From the NCBI GenBank assembly GCA_012295275.1, contig CM022676.1, positions 7,112,219 through 7,176,218 of the forward strand: a stretch of 64,000 bases of DNA, in the 5' to 3' direction. This document shows, in pieces, positions 28,441 to 41,939 of the stretch. This DNA is from Chrysomallon squamiferum (taxonomy: Eukaryota > Mollusca > Gastropoda > Neomphalida > Peltospiridae). A program made the position numbers and the translations under genes. A model generated the notes under the pieces. The model made no database searches, had not been told where the DNA came from, and was given only the letters and a program-made list of their open reading frames with translations. The first letter of the stretch is position 1; every line of letters starts with the position of its first letter.

Positions 28441-28529
28441 CCTATGAACAGACAGACAGACATACAGATGCAGAACTAAAGACAGATAGACATATGTACA
28501 GGAAGAAATATATTCTTACATAGATGCAC

Positions 28530-28835
28530 AGAATGACATACATACATACATACATACATACATACATACATACACACACACACATTCCTACATACCTACA
28601 TACAAACACACACACACAATTCATATACATATACATATACATGCACATGCATACATACATACACACATACCTACATACATACATACATACACACATACAT
28701 ACATACACACATACATACACACACACACATTCATATATACATACATGCACATACATGCACATACATACATACATATATACACACATACATTACATATACA
28801 CACTAAATACCTAAATACACACACACATACAGACA
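28530..28835. repeat. (ATAC)n / (AC)n block
   Basis: About 300 bp of TACA, CACA and ATAC repeats with few interruptions. Confidence 0.95.
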
Positions 28836-29234
28836 GAGAGACAGACATAAGTCCAAATATAAAATAAAATAAAAGAAACTCTACATACCATACACACTTG
28901 CATACATACAGTCACAACAGACCACAACATACCAGAGAATTACTTTTCTTTTTGTTTGGCATTTTTAACCTTTAATAATCTTCTCTTTTTTTTCTTCTTC
29001 TTTTTTTTTGACAAATTTATCACTTTGTCGTCTTTCTTGTCAATCACAGCAGTGTGAACGAACACTTCACTGACGGCCACCTCAACCTTGACATGTAGAC
29101 ACCCACAAGTGTTGATACAACATCGTCAGTGTTGACTGCGTGGTCCATTACAGTTGACTTGCCTTGACCTTTACCTGAAGCAAACAAAGATAACATGATT
29201 GAGAGTCTGCAACAATTACACAGAATCAGTGACT

Positions 29235-30290
29235 TGACAAATTCCCTCTAAGGGTGTAAATATTTTTGGCAAGCAACTGTAACAAGTAGAGCCTCTTTTG
29301 TGTTTTTGTCAAGTCATTCTTTGATAAAAAGGAAGTAACTGTAACTGTAACATGTAACTCCCATGTTTTTGTCAAATTTTACTTTTTTGATATGTTGTTA
29401 TTTTTGGGGATGTTTCTGTAACACATTTAGCCAGAAATTCCTGTTGAGGGTGGCAGTATTTTTGGCAAGCAACTGTAACAAGTAGAGCTGTTTTTCATTT
29501 TTGTCAAGGAAGTAATTGTAACATGTAACTCAGTGTTTTTGTTAAATTACATTAATTAAGTATAAATACTTTTGTCAAGTAACTGTAGAATTTTGGTTCT
29601 GTGGGGTTTTTCAAATTTACTGTTTTGGCAAGTAACTGTAAACAAATGGAGCTTCTTTGCTTTTTGTCAAGTCATTCTGAAACAAATTGAAGGCCTAATT
29701 GTATCAAGTAGCTACATATTTTTGTTAAATTACATTTTTAAGGTATAAATATTTTTGGCTAGTAACTGTAACAGGCATCCCTGTGGTTTTTGTCAAATTA
29801 CATTTTTCAGGTGTAAAATATCTTTTGGAACTTTCTGTAACTTTTTGTTTTGTCAAGTCATTGTAATAAAGGAAGTAATTGTAACATGAAACCCAATGTT
29901 TTTGTCAAATTACATTTTATGGTTTAAACAGCCCATTCATTTTGTCAAATTATTTTTAAAGTAAATTATTTGGAGTTAAATAATTCCAACACATTATTAA
30001 CTCATTATATTGTTGATATGAAGATATTTTCATATAGCCCAAATTCTTATTTCAAATATATATTTTTTACTAACAAGCATAAGATGTATTGCTTAAATCT
30101 AATTCAGATTTCATATTTTGGCATACAGCTGTAATGAATAAACTTAAGAAACATTATCATGGAGAAAAGTTTCTCTTTGTTTAAATATTTTTGGGAAGCA
30201 TCTGTATCTATTGTTATCCATTGTTGACTTGTGGGATTTTGTCTTGAGGTGCAAATGTTTTTGGGAAGCAAGTGTAGCAGTGTCCTTGTT
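29235..30290. repeat. Diverged tandem array with TTTTGTCAA and AAGTAACTGTAAC motifs
   Basis: Phrases such as GGYRTAAATATTTTTGGCAA, GYAACTGTAACAAGTAGAGC and TTTTTGTCAAATTACATTTT recur roughly every 100 bp from 29235 to 29960. Weaker traces run to about 30290. Unit length is uneven. Confidence 0.7.
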
Positions 30291-30439
30291 ACAGGGAGGG
30301 AGGGTGTGTCTTGTGTAATTAGTAACTGTTAGGCAACTGTGGGTCTTGGTCTTCTAAACATATAAAAAAAAAGTCTTCATGAAGATCTAAGAACACAAGG
30401 AAAAGATACTTCACTGTTTAGAATATGTTTTTATATGTT

Positions 30440-30689
30440 CTTAAATCTGTAGAAATTTCTTTTTATGTATTTATTTTAAGGTCTTCATAAATATCTTTTT
30501 ATATATTACAAGTTCTCAGTAAATGTATTTTTATGTATTCTTAAGTTTGCAGAAATATCTTTTTAATATATTCTTAAAATTTCCAGAAATATATATTTTT
30601 TATATATTCTTAACATTTCCAGAAATATATATATTTTTTTTATATATTCTTAGGAATCCCGATATATCTTTTTTATATCCTGTATCTCC

Positions 30690-30737
<48 letters not shown>

Positions 30738-30745
30738 AATCCCAC
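30440..30745. repeat. ~37-bp minisatellite followed by (AC)n
   Basis: Six or so copies of a unit such as TTTTTATATATTCTTAARWTT followed by CCAGAAATAT lie at 30440-30660. A pure (AC)n follows at about 30692-30736. Confidence 0.85.
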
Positions 30746-31369
30746 ACACAGACAAAATCCTTGTTTTTCTCTCTCTCGCTCTGTCTCTGTTGATTTAACA
30801 CAGTGATTGACTCTAACACTGAATGATGCAGACAAGCTTAACATAAACTGCTTAAAAGCAATACCGAACAAACGAACAAAACCGGCATACAAAATGTGCC
30901 TGCCCCATACCAATACCAAACACCAAATACCGAAGAACTCCAGTGAGCACTGCCAGGTCATCTGAGAGCATGGATAGGTCACTCAGGAGAGCGTGGATGG
31001 GTCAACTGAGAGCAGGAGAGGGCTGGAGTTGTTGTCTGGTTGTATTATGCCGAGTTAAAATGTTTCCATTCAGGTTCAGGGACGGGCTTTTATTCGTTGT
31101 GTTGGCTTTGTGATCCATTGAGAAAAGATCCAAAGGCTGCAGAATCTCGGTCTGGTGGAGTCTCTGTCTGATTCCAGGTTCTCACAACTGCTGCAGCTTT
31201 TGTTGTCAGAACTGAAAAGATTTCCTTTCATTTCCACTGCATGTCCAATGTGTGTACTTGCCTGACCTGTTGGCTTGACCTCCGAAAATGAGGTCATGAA
31301 GCAAGATATTAAAAAAAAAAAAATGGCTGGTGGAGTATTGTGGGATTTGTGCTGATTGTCTGAGTGATG

Positions 31370-31750
31370 TTGGTGTTAATGGATGTCATTGTTGTTGTTG
31401 TTGTTGAGGTGATGGTATGATGATTTTGTTGAGAAAAAAAATGGATGTTGTTGTAGTTGTTGATGATGTAATGTTATGATTTTGTTAAGAAAAAAATATG
31501 GATGTATGTTGTTGTTGTTGTTGTTGTTGTTGATGTTATAGCTCTGCTATTCAGGTTGTGGAACCAAAAAAAATGTTGTTGTAGTTGCTGTTGATGTTAC
31601 AGTTCTGTTATTCAGGTTATGGAAGAAAAAATATGAATGTTTTTGTTGTTGTTGTTGTTGGTGATATGAAGTGATGACAAGATTGTTATTCAGGTTATGG
31701 AAGAAACGAATGTAGATGTTGTTGTTGTTGTTGATGTTGTTGTGGTTTGT
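31370..31750. repeat. (TTG)n-containing ~65-bp tandem repeat
   Basis: Copies have ATGGATGTTGTTGTAGTTGT, then GATGATGTNATGTTATGATT, then a poly-A-containing GTTAAGAAAAAAAT. The later copies carry TTCAGGTTATGGAAGAAAAA instead. About six copies, each with an internal TTG microsatellite. Confidence 0.8.
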
Positions 31751-31879
31751 CAGTTTGATAGATCTAAAAGTATTGATGTTTTTCTTTATGACTGTTGTGT
31801 GTGTAGAGAAAATATTTTTAAAAGTTTCTGGTTTGACAGACACAAAGGAACTTTTTTCTAACGTAATATGATATAGGGA

Positions 31880-33272
31880 GTGATTATTATTTTTTTTAAT
31901 TTTTTTTATTTATTATTTTTTTTATTTTTATTATTATTATTTATTTACTTTCTATTAGTGTAAAAAAATAATAATAATAAAAAATAAAAAATCCCTGATA
32001 AATAGAAAATGTATGTATCATGTCTGTCTTAGTGTTTACAATTTCCAGAAAAAAAAAAAAAAAAAAAATTTGGCAGACATTTTGTCAGGTGTATGTATAT
32101 GTGTTCCAATTGTTTACATATTTTTACCTTTTTTACTTTTTTTTTTTTTTAAATTTATTTTTCTACTTTTTTTTTTTTTTGACATGACTGATTCTACAAA
32201 TAAGACTGAAGTAAGCACTGTATATTTTAGTACAAGATATGGTTAATTTTAAATTGCTTAAACTTTTTTTTTTGCTTTTGAAATAATAGTAATTATTATT
32301 ATGTGCATGAGTTCATATGTTAGTGTATAGGTATGTCTGTCAGTGTATATGTGTGTGTGTGTGTGTGTGTTAGTGTGTTTGTTAGTGTGTTTGTATATGT
32401 ATGTATGTATTTTTGTATGTATATATGTGTTTGTGCGCGTATTTAAAAATTAAAATGCAATTTAATATTACCAACATCATCATCATCATCATCATTATCA
32501 TCAAGATATAAATAGTGTTAACTGAAATAAAAACAAAGAATCCATCTACTACACCTAATTTGCATATTTAACGATTACACACCTGTGCTAATCTGTGATA
32601 GGTTTACATTCAGGTATTACAAACAAACAGGTAACCTACCTGTGAGTTTCAACAATTTGAAAACAACAATAAATAATATCCCTGTCAAAGTTTTACAGCT
32701 GCTTACAAATTTAAAAAAAAAAGAAAAAAAGAAAAGATTTAAAAAAAAACAAGATAATAATAAAAAAAAAATTAAAAAAAAAAAAAAAAATTGTTTCCTG
32801 TAATATAATCTGGATTCTTTTTTTTTTTTGTTGTTGTTTACTTCTTAGTGATTTATTTATTTATTTTATTATTATTTTTTTTTTATTAAAGAACAATGTA
32901 TTTCCTGTTTTGATAAGGCCATTATTGTAAATTATTTCTTGTTCATTTTACTGAGGTATAATAATAATAAAATTAATAATAATAATAATAATAAAAATAT
33001 TTCTACTACTACAACTAATAATTAAAAAAATGTTTAGAGCTTCTGTTTTCAGCCTCAGTAATAAACAATGATATATTAGGTTTTTAATTTGCAGAAGGAA
33101 AGCATAGAGAAAAATTAATAATAATTTAAAAAAATAAAATAGAACTTAAGAAAAAGAGTTAAAACAAAATTATTAAAAAAATTAAAAAAAGGTATAAAAA
33201 GAAAAAAAAAAAAAAAAAAAATGCTAAGAACTTTTAAAAAAGAAACAAACAAGAAAACAAAACAAAACAAAA

Positions 33273-33310
<38 letters not shown>
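31880..33310. repeat. AT-only low-complexity region with poly-A/T tracts and short microsatellites
   Basis: Poly-T/ATT at 31885-31950, poly-A at about 32049-32068, TG/TATG at about 32350-32420, (ATC)n at about 32475-32500, and poly-A blocks to 33307. Composition is unlike a coding sequence in any frame. Confidence 0.85.
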
Positions 33311-33814
33311 TAAAAAAACTGGAAAGTAAAATATTACCTGTTCTAGGTGTCAACAGGTATTAACAATAAATCGTTAACGGAAAAGACAAGGCCTGTCTCT
33401 CACCTGCATAATTGGTTAAATCAGTGTGACTTGCAGGCAGTAGTATATCACTGAGGTGGTGAAATACAAGAAATATCACATCTCTCAACAGTGGGATAAC
33501 AAACTGGAAGCTGAAGCTTTTTGTTTTGTTTAATAACAAACCTACACCACACTGATTAATGACCTGTCATCATGTTTGTCTGCTGTACCCGGTAAAACAC
33601 CAGAAAGAGCTCTGACAGGTCACAGGATCAGATCTCGGGAGTGAATCCCTCTGAGTTGTTTCATTTACCATTGATCCCTGCCTGTGATTGATTTATAAAA
33701 TCCCATTGTACATGTTTTAGTGTTTATGGGAAGGTTTGTATAAAATGACTCTTGCTGCTAAGTGAAGATACGTATAAAAGATTAAGTGATGAAAAGAGGT
33801 GGTTGTCTCCATGG

Positions 33815-34150
33815 ATTTATTCAAATGTCAGTTAATTTCAGTTCAGCAAAAATATTGTCTAATTTCAGTGTATCAAATAATCAATGTGTTTAATTTTTCA
33901 GGCCATTAACTATTTATACTGGTTTAATTTCAGTCCATGACCATTGTTTGATTTCAGTCTAGCTAGATGCTCATTAACATCTAAAATATATTGGTCTAAT
34001 TTCATTTCACCAAATTACTTTTTTCAGTCCATGATGTACACAAAATGTACTAACAGACATCTTTCTCTACTGAAAGCATGTTGTGTCTGATTTCAGTCCA
34101 CCCACCTATTGTTGGTTTTCAGTTCATTAGATATTTTCAGTTTGTCAGAT
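33815..34150. repeat. Diverged ~50-bp tandem repeat with TTTCAGTCCATGA
   Basis: TAATTTCAGTYCATSA-type words recur seven or eight times at uneven spacing. It directly precedes the 36-bp minisatellite. Confidence 0.65.
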
Positions 34151-34159
34151 TGCTTGACT

Positions 34160-34735
34160 CTACATAAAACATATTTGTGAGTACCAGTGCAGTAAAGTGA
34201 AGTGGTCATCTCTACATAAAACACACAAACTGACAGTCATTTATCTCTTACATAAAAACACACAAACTGACAGTCATTTATCTCTTACATAAAAACACAA
34301 ACTGACAGTCATTTATCTCTTACATAAAACGCACACTGACAGACATTTATCTACATAAAACACTGACAGTCATTTGTCTCTACATAAAACACACGTACAC
34401 TGACAGTCATTTATCTCTACATAAAACACACAAACTGACAGTCATTTATCTACATAAAACACACACACTGTCAGTCATTTATCTCTTAAAAACACACAAA
34501 CTGACAGTCATTTATCTCTACAAAAAACACACATACTCAGTCAATTAATTCTAAATAACACACAAACCGACAGTCATTTACCCCTTACATAAAACACAAA
34601 CTGACAGTCATTTATCTCTACTTAAAACACACACACTGACAGTCATTTATCTCTACATAAAACACACACACACTGACAGTCATTTATCTCTACATAAAAC
34701 ACACACACACTGACAGTCATTTATCTCCACGTGAA
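34160..34735. repeat. Minisatellite of ~36 bp, about 15 copies
   Basis: The unit is CACACAAACTGACAGTCATT followed by TATCTCTACATAAAA. Small changes in the (AC)n part give units of about 30 to 40 bp. Copies are highly similar. Confidence 0.93.
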
Positions 34736-35019
34736 ACAGACTCCATCTAATTTCACCGCGGCATAAAACATATTGTATCTGATGTCGTCAGTTCAATATG
34801 TGATCAATGAGTGTTAAACTGTTTGCTCAGTCAGATACAATGTAAAGATATCGCTGCCTACACTACACTACTGTCTCTTTACTTGCACTTCGAAAACACA
34901 TCTTCTGTGGGCTCTCTAATAACCAGAAAGTGAGAAAAACAAACACGTGGGAATGAAAATGGCAAAGATATTCAATAAAGCAAATAGCAGACCTTTTGTG
35001 CTGGGTTGTAACGAGTGTG

Positions 35020-35067
35020 CGAAAATTTTTAATATTTTTTTTTTTTTTGTTGAATCGTTTAAATGAT

Positions 35068-35100
<33 letters not shown>

Positions 35101-35233
35101 GGTTGAATCGTTTAAATCTATATAGATATATTTTTTATATTATTATTTGTTTATTTTAATTGGTGTGAATGTGTATATATATATGTATGTTATTGAATAT
35201 ATATATATATATGTGTATATATATGTATATTTA

Positions 35234-35268
<35 letters not shown>

Positions 35269-35290
35269 GGTGTGTGTGTATATATTGTAT
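35020..35290. repeat. Poly-T, duplicated GTTGAATCGTTTAAAT, and (TA)n/(TG)n
   Basis: Two poly-T runs (35038-35048 and 35072-35100) are each followed by GTTGAATCGTTTAAAT, showing a short tandem duplication. TA/TG microsatellites follow at about 35173-35284. Confidence 0.8.
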
Positions 35291-35776
35291 TCATAAGTGC
35301 TTGTACTTGTAAAATTTTGATTTTGTTAAACCAAAATAATTTATTTTCTCATTTTAACTGGTGGGATAAAACAAATATATGAAATTTTAAAATTGTATCT
35401 ATACGTATGTGTGTCTGTATGTCTCTGTTTCTATAAATCTGTATGTAGGTATTTTTAATGTGTTAAATACTTGTTTGGTTTGGTCTTAATGGTTAAGCAA
35501 TTAACATAAATATTCAGTAGTCTTTTTCAGTGTGTGAAATGTTCCCATGTGTAACAGATACTCTGTGATTGCTGATGTTGACAGTATATATGTAAATACT
35601 GTCTGCTGTTTTTGTGTGACATAACACAACTGTTTCCATGGCATTAACATTAAGACTTCTGATAACTGTATAAATGGTTTTCATTATTCACCATTTCTTC
35701 TTTGTCCTTGTATAAGCTGTAAGCATGCAATATGCACATTACTTGATAGAAAGACACTCATACAGATAAGCACTCA

Positions 35777-35778
<2 letters not shown>

Positions 35779-35824
<46 letters not shown>

Positions 35825-36040
35825 CATACATATACATACATACATACATAGACAAACATGCATAGGCATATCTACATACATACATACATACATACATACA
35901 TACACACATACATACATGATATAACACACGTGTATATATATATATACACATACCATACAAACATGTATGTATGTTTGCATATATAAAACACACACACACA
36001 CAAACACACATACATACATATACACACATGTACACACACA
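35779..36040. repeat. (TA)n, (ATAC)n and (AC)n microsatellites
   Basis: (TA)n at 35780-35820, then ACAT/TACA and AC runs to about 36040. Confidence 0.95.
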
Positions 36041-37289
36041 TATTGTTGTAATATTTATTTAAAGGTTTACTGCAGGAAGAATTTGGAGAACTGGATGTTG
36101 TTGTTTTAACCTTATCAAACAATTCAAGCAATCTAGATTGTTTTTTAACTTAACTAAAGAAAGACCAAACACATGTACGCAATGTATATTAGTCTTTTGT
36201 ACAGGAACTGAACATACTGTCAATATACTTAAAAACTATTTGCAGGCAACCTGAATTGTAGAAACCAATGCCATATAAGATATATATATACACAATGTAT
36301 ATTAGACAACGGTATATTAACCATATTGTCAACAGTCTGTTTGTATAGCATGACCTGTACTGTATTTCTCTAATGACCTTGCTAAACAAATGGAAGCAAT
36401 AACGCGAGTTTATCTGACAACAGTTCAGGTATTCATAACATTGTCATTTATTTATTTACCTGTTCAAGGTGTACAGACGTACCTGTACATTGTGTGAAGC
36501 TGTGAATGAGACAGGAATACAAAATCAAGTGACACCTGACTACTACATTTTCAGTTCAGGACCCACTGTGTGGTGAGAAAGTTTAAGAAAATACCAGGCT
36601 CAGATCTGCAGAAGAAATTAGGGGGGGGAGGGGAATGGGCGGGGAATGGGCGGGTCATTGTGGTGATGGGTAGATCTTTCAGTATGAAATCAGTGTTGAA
36701 GAAAAAAATAAAATAAATAAAATGAAATTGATGATTGAAAAAGTGTAAAAATACCAGTGGGATTAACACCACTCCTGCTTTGGCACCACCCCTGAAGTAC
36801 CACACCCAGATTTGTATCACCCCTAGACCAGCACTCTCCTTGGACCTGCTAATGAATACACCACCAGTGTTTATTTTCAGTTACACACAGTTACTTGAGT
36901 TTTTGTTGTTGTTGTTGTGTGTTATTTCGATCACGTGACAAATATTTTCGTTACAGCACTGAATACATTGTTAAATATATTGTTAAATTGTTAACTGTTG
37001 GGTGTGAAATTTGTGGGTTAATAGTTTGCACGAGGCTGACAAGTAGACTGTTTCATTTTAGAAACTGGAACAAACAAATGAACCAGTATTTGTCTTCATC
37101 TGTATGCAAAAAAATCATTTTCTTTACAGTTGTATGATACCAGTTGTATGTGACTTTTAAAATAAATGAGTGAATAAATGAATGAATGTATGAATAAACA
37201 GTATTTACCTTGAACTCGATATAAAAATTTGTAATTTGTGATAGACATTCACATGCATGCACACATGCACATACATGTATATTTAAGAA

Positions 37290-37515
37290 CATTATGTGTG
37301 TGTGTGTGTGTGTGTGTGCTATAGCTAATATTGTAATGTGTTGCCACTGCTGCTATAGCTACTGTTACTACTACAACTACCACTACTACTTTTACTACTA
37401 CTACTACTACTACTACACCTATTATTACTACTACTACTACAGCCACTGCTGTAACTACAACTATAACTACTGCTATCACTACTACTATTACCACTACTAC
37501 AACTACCACTACTTA
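37290..37515. repeat. (TG)n and (CTA)n / (ACT)n repeats
   Basis: TG run at about 37295-37318, then CTA/ACT-type triplets from 37340 to 37515. Confidence 0.93.
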
Positions 37516-37784
37516 ATATTATTATTTTAAACTCTGTCATTTGACATTTAGGTACAAATCTTTTTCTGCTGTTAATAAATTTTACTTTATTCTTTTCGAC
37601 AAGTACAACTGCAGCATGCAATGAAAACACAATTTACCTGGAAATTTCTACCTGTAATTTTACCTGTACACGAGAAACACATTAGTGTTGTCCTTGTCAG
37701 TAACAGATGACTTAATGGCCAGTTTCCTTCAGGTGAAAAATTGCACCAGGTAATTGGTGCATTCGAACCTGATTGATTACCGGA

Positions 37785-37980
37785 TATCGGGGTGTTGAGG
37801 CACCTGTGGGGGGATGAACAGTGTACCTGGTTGGGGGGGATAAGACATATAATCTTTTGAAGGGTGAATTATGTTCTTGTTTGGGAATGAAGAAGGTACC
37901 TAAGGGGAGATGAATGGGGTACCTGTGGGGGGGTGGGGAATGTATCTATGGGGGGGTGAATGATGTGCCTGTGAAGGGTT
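37785..37980. repeat. G-rich tandem repeat, ~50-bp unit
   Basis: Repeats of ACCTGTGGGGGGATGAAYRG with runs of five to eight G on the plus strand, at about 37800, 37845, 37900, 37925 and 37950. The pattern reappears near 38605-38645. Several G-runs close together make G-quadruplex formation possible. This is rare in an otherwise AT-rich window. Confidence 0.8.
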
Positions 37981-38084
37981 ATTATTACTTACAGTGTGTA
38001 AATCCATGGTAAGTTACATTATTTGTGTTTGCTGAATGCTTTCAGGATGAACATGTATTTCTTGTATTGGTTGAATCCTTAAAT

Positions 38085-38435
38085 TAGAAGATATATTATT
38101 GCAGTGGTTGAATTTTTAAATTTAAGGATATGTTAGTTCAATGGTTGAGTCCTCGAATTTAAGGATATATTATTGCAATGGTTGAATCCTTAAATTTAAG
38201 GATATATTATTGCAGTGGTTGAATCCTCGAATTTAAGGATATGTTACTGCAGTGGTTGAATCCTCAAATTTAAGGATATATTATTGCAGTGGTTGAATCC
38301 TCAAATTTAAGGATATGTTACTGCAATGGTTGAATCCTCAAATTTAAGGATATATTATTGCAGTGGTTGAATCCTTAAATTTAAGGATATATTATTGCAA
38401 TGGTTGGATGTTTAAACTGAAGGATATATTACTGC
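38085..38435. repeat. Minisatellite of ~36-37 bp, about ten copies
   Basis: The unit is GCAGTGGTTGAATCCTCAAA followed by TTTAAGGATATATTATT. Copies differ by only a few bases, so the array is recent. Confidence 0.94.
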
Positions 38436-38854
38436 ATTGGCTGAATTCTTCAAGATTGGTTGTATTAGCATCGATGGCTGACTTCAACGTGGTGAAACTT
38501 GCTGCTAAACTATGACACCTCAGTGATCTGTGGTGAGTTGTTTTGTTTATGGTGCTCACATCACCTGCAGCACAGTTATTACCTGTCAAGGTGGGTCACC
38601 GTGTATGGGGGGGGATGAGTTGCCTGTGGTGGGTGATTTACCTGTGGTAGGTAAGATGTTGTGACACCTTCTCAAGAGAGATGAATGTTCATGCTGGATT
38701 GTTTTGTCTGTTTTGTTATTACTGTACAAAGATTTTGTGATTTGTTGCAGTGTAAGGAAATCAGATACTTGAGAAATGAGAAAATGGTTTTTAAATAACT
38801 GCATTCAAAAACAATCTGTTTAATTTCTTAATTTCTTTTAAAGGTCATGTATAA

Positions 38855-38884
38855 TGATGATGATGATGATGATGATGATGTGTC

Positions 38885-38919
<35 letters not shown>

Positions 38920-39060
38920 TTGTTTTTGCTTTAGATATGTGAGTATGTATTTATGTATGCAGGTTTATTTGATGTATGTATGTGTGTGTATGTATGTATG
39001 TATATATGTGTGTATGTATGTGTATGTCTGTCTGAATACATGTCTTCATGTATGGATGGA
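38855..39060. repeat. (GAT)n, (TG)n, (TATG)n
   Basis: GAT repeats at about 38856-38880, TG at about 38889-38918, TATG from about 38970 to 39030. Confidence 0.93.
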
Positions 39061-40217
39061 TGAACAGATAAACAGATAAATAGATCTATCTGATCATGCA
39101 TGTCTCTTGATTCCCAAGTCCATGTCTGTCAACAAATAAATAAATAAATAATTAGATCTAAACAAATTATAAAAATGAAAGCAAATTTAAATTAACACAG
39201 TCTACCAGGAAACCATTCAGTAACTTACATATTACACACATTATGTATTCAGCCATTCAATACAACATGTAATACCTGGGTGAATTTATTTTAAAAACAC
39301 TGCTTAATAATTAACAAATGTTACCCATCATTTTTTTTGTCTAAACTGAATAAAGGGATAATTGATTCCACTGGCCACTTGAAGCTGCTGTTTAATATCT
39401 TATATATGACACGCGTAAGTTATTTAGATATATACAACGTTTCACAAAACAAAGTGACAGTACAATAAGGAATTCGAACTGGTTGTTTTATTTTAAGTTC
39501 TATGAAAGTGAAATTTTTGTAATCTTTGAAAAGATTAATTGAATATTTATGTAAAAGCGTGGATAGGATTAAACACTTGAATTCAAAAAAGAATTATTTA
39601 TTAAAAGGACTATATCAGGTGTAGAATGTGTTTTTAAAATGTAAATATTAAATTATGTCCTTTAGGAATTAGTATTACTGTGACTGTGGTGTTATATTCA
39701 AGGTTTAGTTCTGAATAAAAAACATTAAATATTAATTTAAATTTTTTATTGTTGTTGTTGTTTTTAATTTGTTAAAATTAAGGGGTATTGTGTATCGTCT
39801 GAAAATGCAAATAATTTATTTTAAAAAGTGACACCAAGATTAGGAGAAAAGTCTTTTCAAAATAATAAAAAAATAATTATTAAATTATACTGAACATGTA
39901 AAGAAAAAATGAATAAAAAAGTTAAACAGAAACTGAATAAAAATTCCTTTGATCTGTTATTCTAAAACAATTGAAAGAAAATTCTGTGAAAAATAAAAAT
40001 TAATTTTAATTTTAAATATATAAATAAAATAGTGTATATTATTATATTAATAATGATGATGATTATAATCATACTAGTAGTAGTGGTAATAATAATAAAA
40101 TTAAAAACAACAAACACAAATAAATAAAAAAATAAAAAAAGAAAAATATAAAAATAATAAAATTAAATATATGAATAAATAAAATAATTAATAAAAAAAA
40201 AAAAAAAAAAAAAAAAA

Positions 40218-40330
40218 CCTTCCCTCAGTAGGAATTGAACCTGAAACCTACCTCACAAGATTTTTTTCTACAAATAGAAATCTTTCCACTGTTACAACGA
40301 CTAATCATGTTGGTGTCTCTGTTGTTTTAA
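40218..40330 (-). mobile_element. tRNA-derived SINE fragment (minus strand)
   Basis: On the minus strand there is a perfect pol III B-box, GGTTCAATTCC (plus strand 40231-40241), inside GGTAGGTTTCAGGTTCAATT. The plus side ends at a pure poly-A tract (40194-40217). The A-box region (about 40285-40300) is degenerate. It may be a fragment or a diverged family. tRNA-derived SINEs are known in cephalopods. Confidence 0.55.
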
Positions 40331-40865
40331 AAAATAATAGACTGTCTACCAGGTCCAGGCTGCTGAATAATATGTATTTTGGGGTGGAAATAGACTTGCT
40401 ATTTTTAGAAACTCAAATAACAAATCTTTGGTTTACATGCACTGACATTTTTTTTAATTTTTTTTAATTTTTTTTTTTTTTTAAAAGAGAATTGAAAAAG
40501 GAAAACTGGGGAAAATAAAAATCAATTTTTTTTTTACAGTTTAAATTATTGTAACCTATTGTATTTCAATATCTATTTTTTGCTGTCGGAAAAATAAAGT
40601 TAATATTTTCCTCTTTTTCCGATTAATATTGATTTTTAGAGATTTCTGAACATTATTAAGTGACAGTCTTAACAGGTGATTTCTTTTCGTAATGTCTTCC
40701 GTAATGGGTTTATCATTATTATTTATTTTTTATTTGTTTGTTTTAATTTCACGTAATGTGTTTTCTCAGTATTAATGGTCTGGAGAGAGAAATGAATAAT
40801 AAGAGAGTGAATCAGTGGAGATATGATACTTCCATACATACGTAAATTAGAGATACACATATTAG

Positions 40866-40866
40866 T

Positions 40867-40910
<44 letters not shown>

Positions 40911-41010
40911 TATACATATATATATATCTACATACATACACACATATATACTTGCATACACACACATATATATATATATATATATACACATCATCATCAT
41001 TATACATTAT
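40866..41010. repeat. (AC)n, (TA)n and (ATC/ATT)n
   Basis: AC run at about 40869-40909, TA runs to 40986, then CAT/ATT triplets. Confidence 0.95.
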
Positions 41011-41039
41011 TATTATTATTAGTCTGATCATTATATTTT

Positions 41040-41275
41040 GATATTTTATACTTTCTTTCATTCTTTTCTTCTTTTATTTTTTTTTCTTTCTTTCATTTCT
41101 TTTCTTTTGTTTGTTTTGTTTTCTTTGTTATTTTTTTTTCTTTTGTTCTTGCTTTACTTTTATTTATTTTTCTGTCTTTTTTTTTTATATTTTGTTTTCT
41201 TTCATCTTGTGTTTTTTCTCTTCTATGTTTTTGTTTTTGATATTTTTTTATTTTTTTTTTTTTTTTTTTTTGTTT
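41040..41275. repeat. T/C-rich low-complexity tract
   Basis: Over 230 bp of T-rich sequence with TTTCTTT words. The F/L-rich open frames are artefacts. Confidence 0.85.
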
Positions 41276-41939
41276 TTGATCCTCGCATTTCTTTTTCTGC
41301 AGTCATTATTTTTCTTAAGCTATTGTATTTGACAACCTCGCCACTTGAGAATTTTTAAACAGCTTCATTATTTGTCTTCTCCATTTTTATATTCACAACA
41401 TCACATGGCATTCCTTGGGCATTATTGTGTCTTTCCATCTCTCTTTCAGGTTTTTGTTTTTTCTTTTTAATTTATCAAATGTCAAACTAGTAGGCAAATG
41501 TCACAACATTACTAATGTTTTTGTTTTGTGTTTTTTTTGCTGAAAAAAAGCATTTATCATCACATATTTATTTTTTTTAAGAAAGAAAAATGGGTTTTAA
41601 CGGAATTTTCATTGAATTTCTCAAATCGAATATTAAATTTTTATTTCCTTCAGTGAATCATAAAAATGGAATGGTTTGATCTGCAGGCAGAGATGGAATC
41701 CATTTTTTTTTTTTTTTTTAGCTGTGTCTACTGTTTCAAATATCGGAATATTTTGATAAACCTGAGAAAATTCATTTAAACATGATACAGATCATGAGAA
41801 TAATACTCATTTAAATATGATACGAATGCAAAAATCTATTTTGTAAGAACTACGAAAATGCTATTCCAAGAAATATTGTTGCTTTTCCACTGTTATGCAA
41901 CGTTATAAATAACTCACGAAGAGATTAGTCGGACTGGGA

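Noticed and set aside
28181-28523. Overlapping open frames of 84-94 codons on both strands in the GC-richer island
   Set aside because: The plus frame runs into (ACAG)n and the minus frame ends in (GTC)n-derived RQRQRQ. No domain was recognised, and regulatory DNA is a better fit.
31076-31297. Minus-strand 73-codon frame of fairly ordinary composition (ASTHIGHAVEMKGNLF...)
   Set aside because: No recognisable domain and no clear acceptor/donor pair. The complementary strand is equally open in parts. It may be an old repeat fragment, and a translated search would settle it.
35632-35645. GTTTCCATGGCATT as another X-box
   Set aside because: Three departures from the consensus, and no complex island around it.
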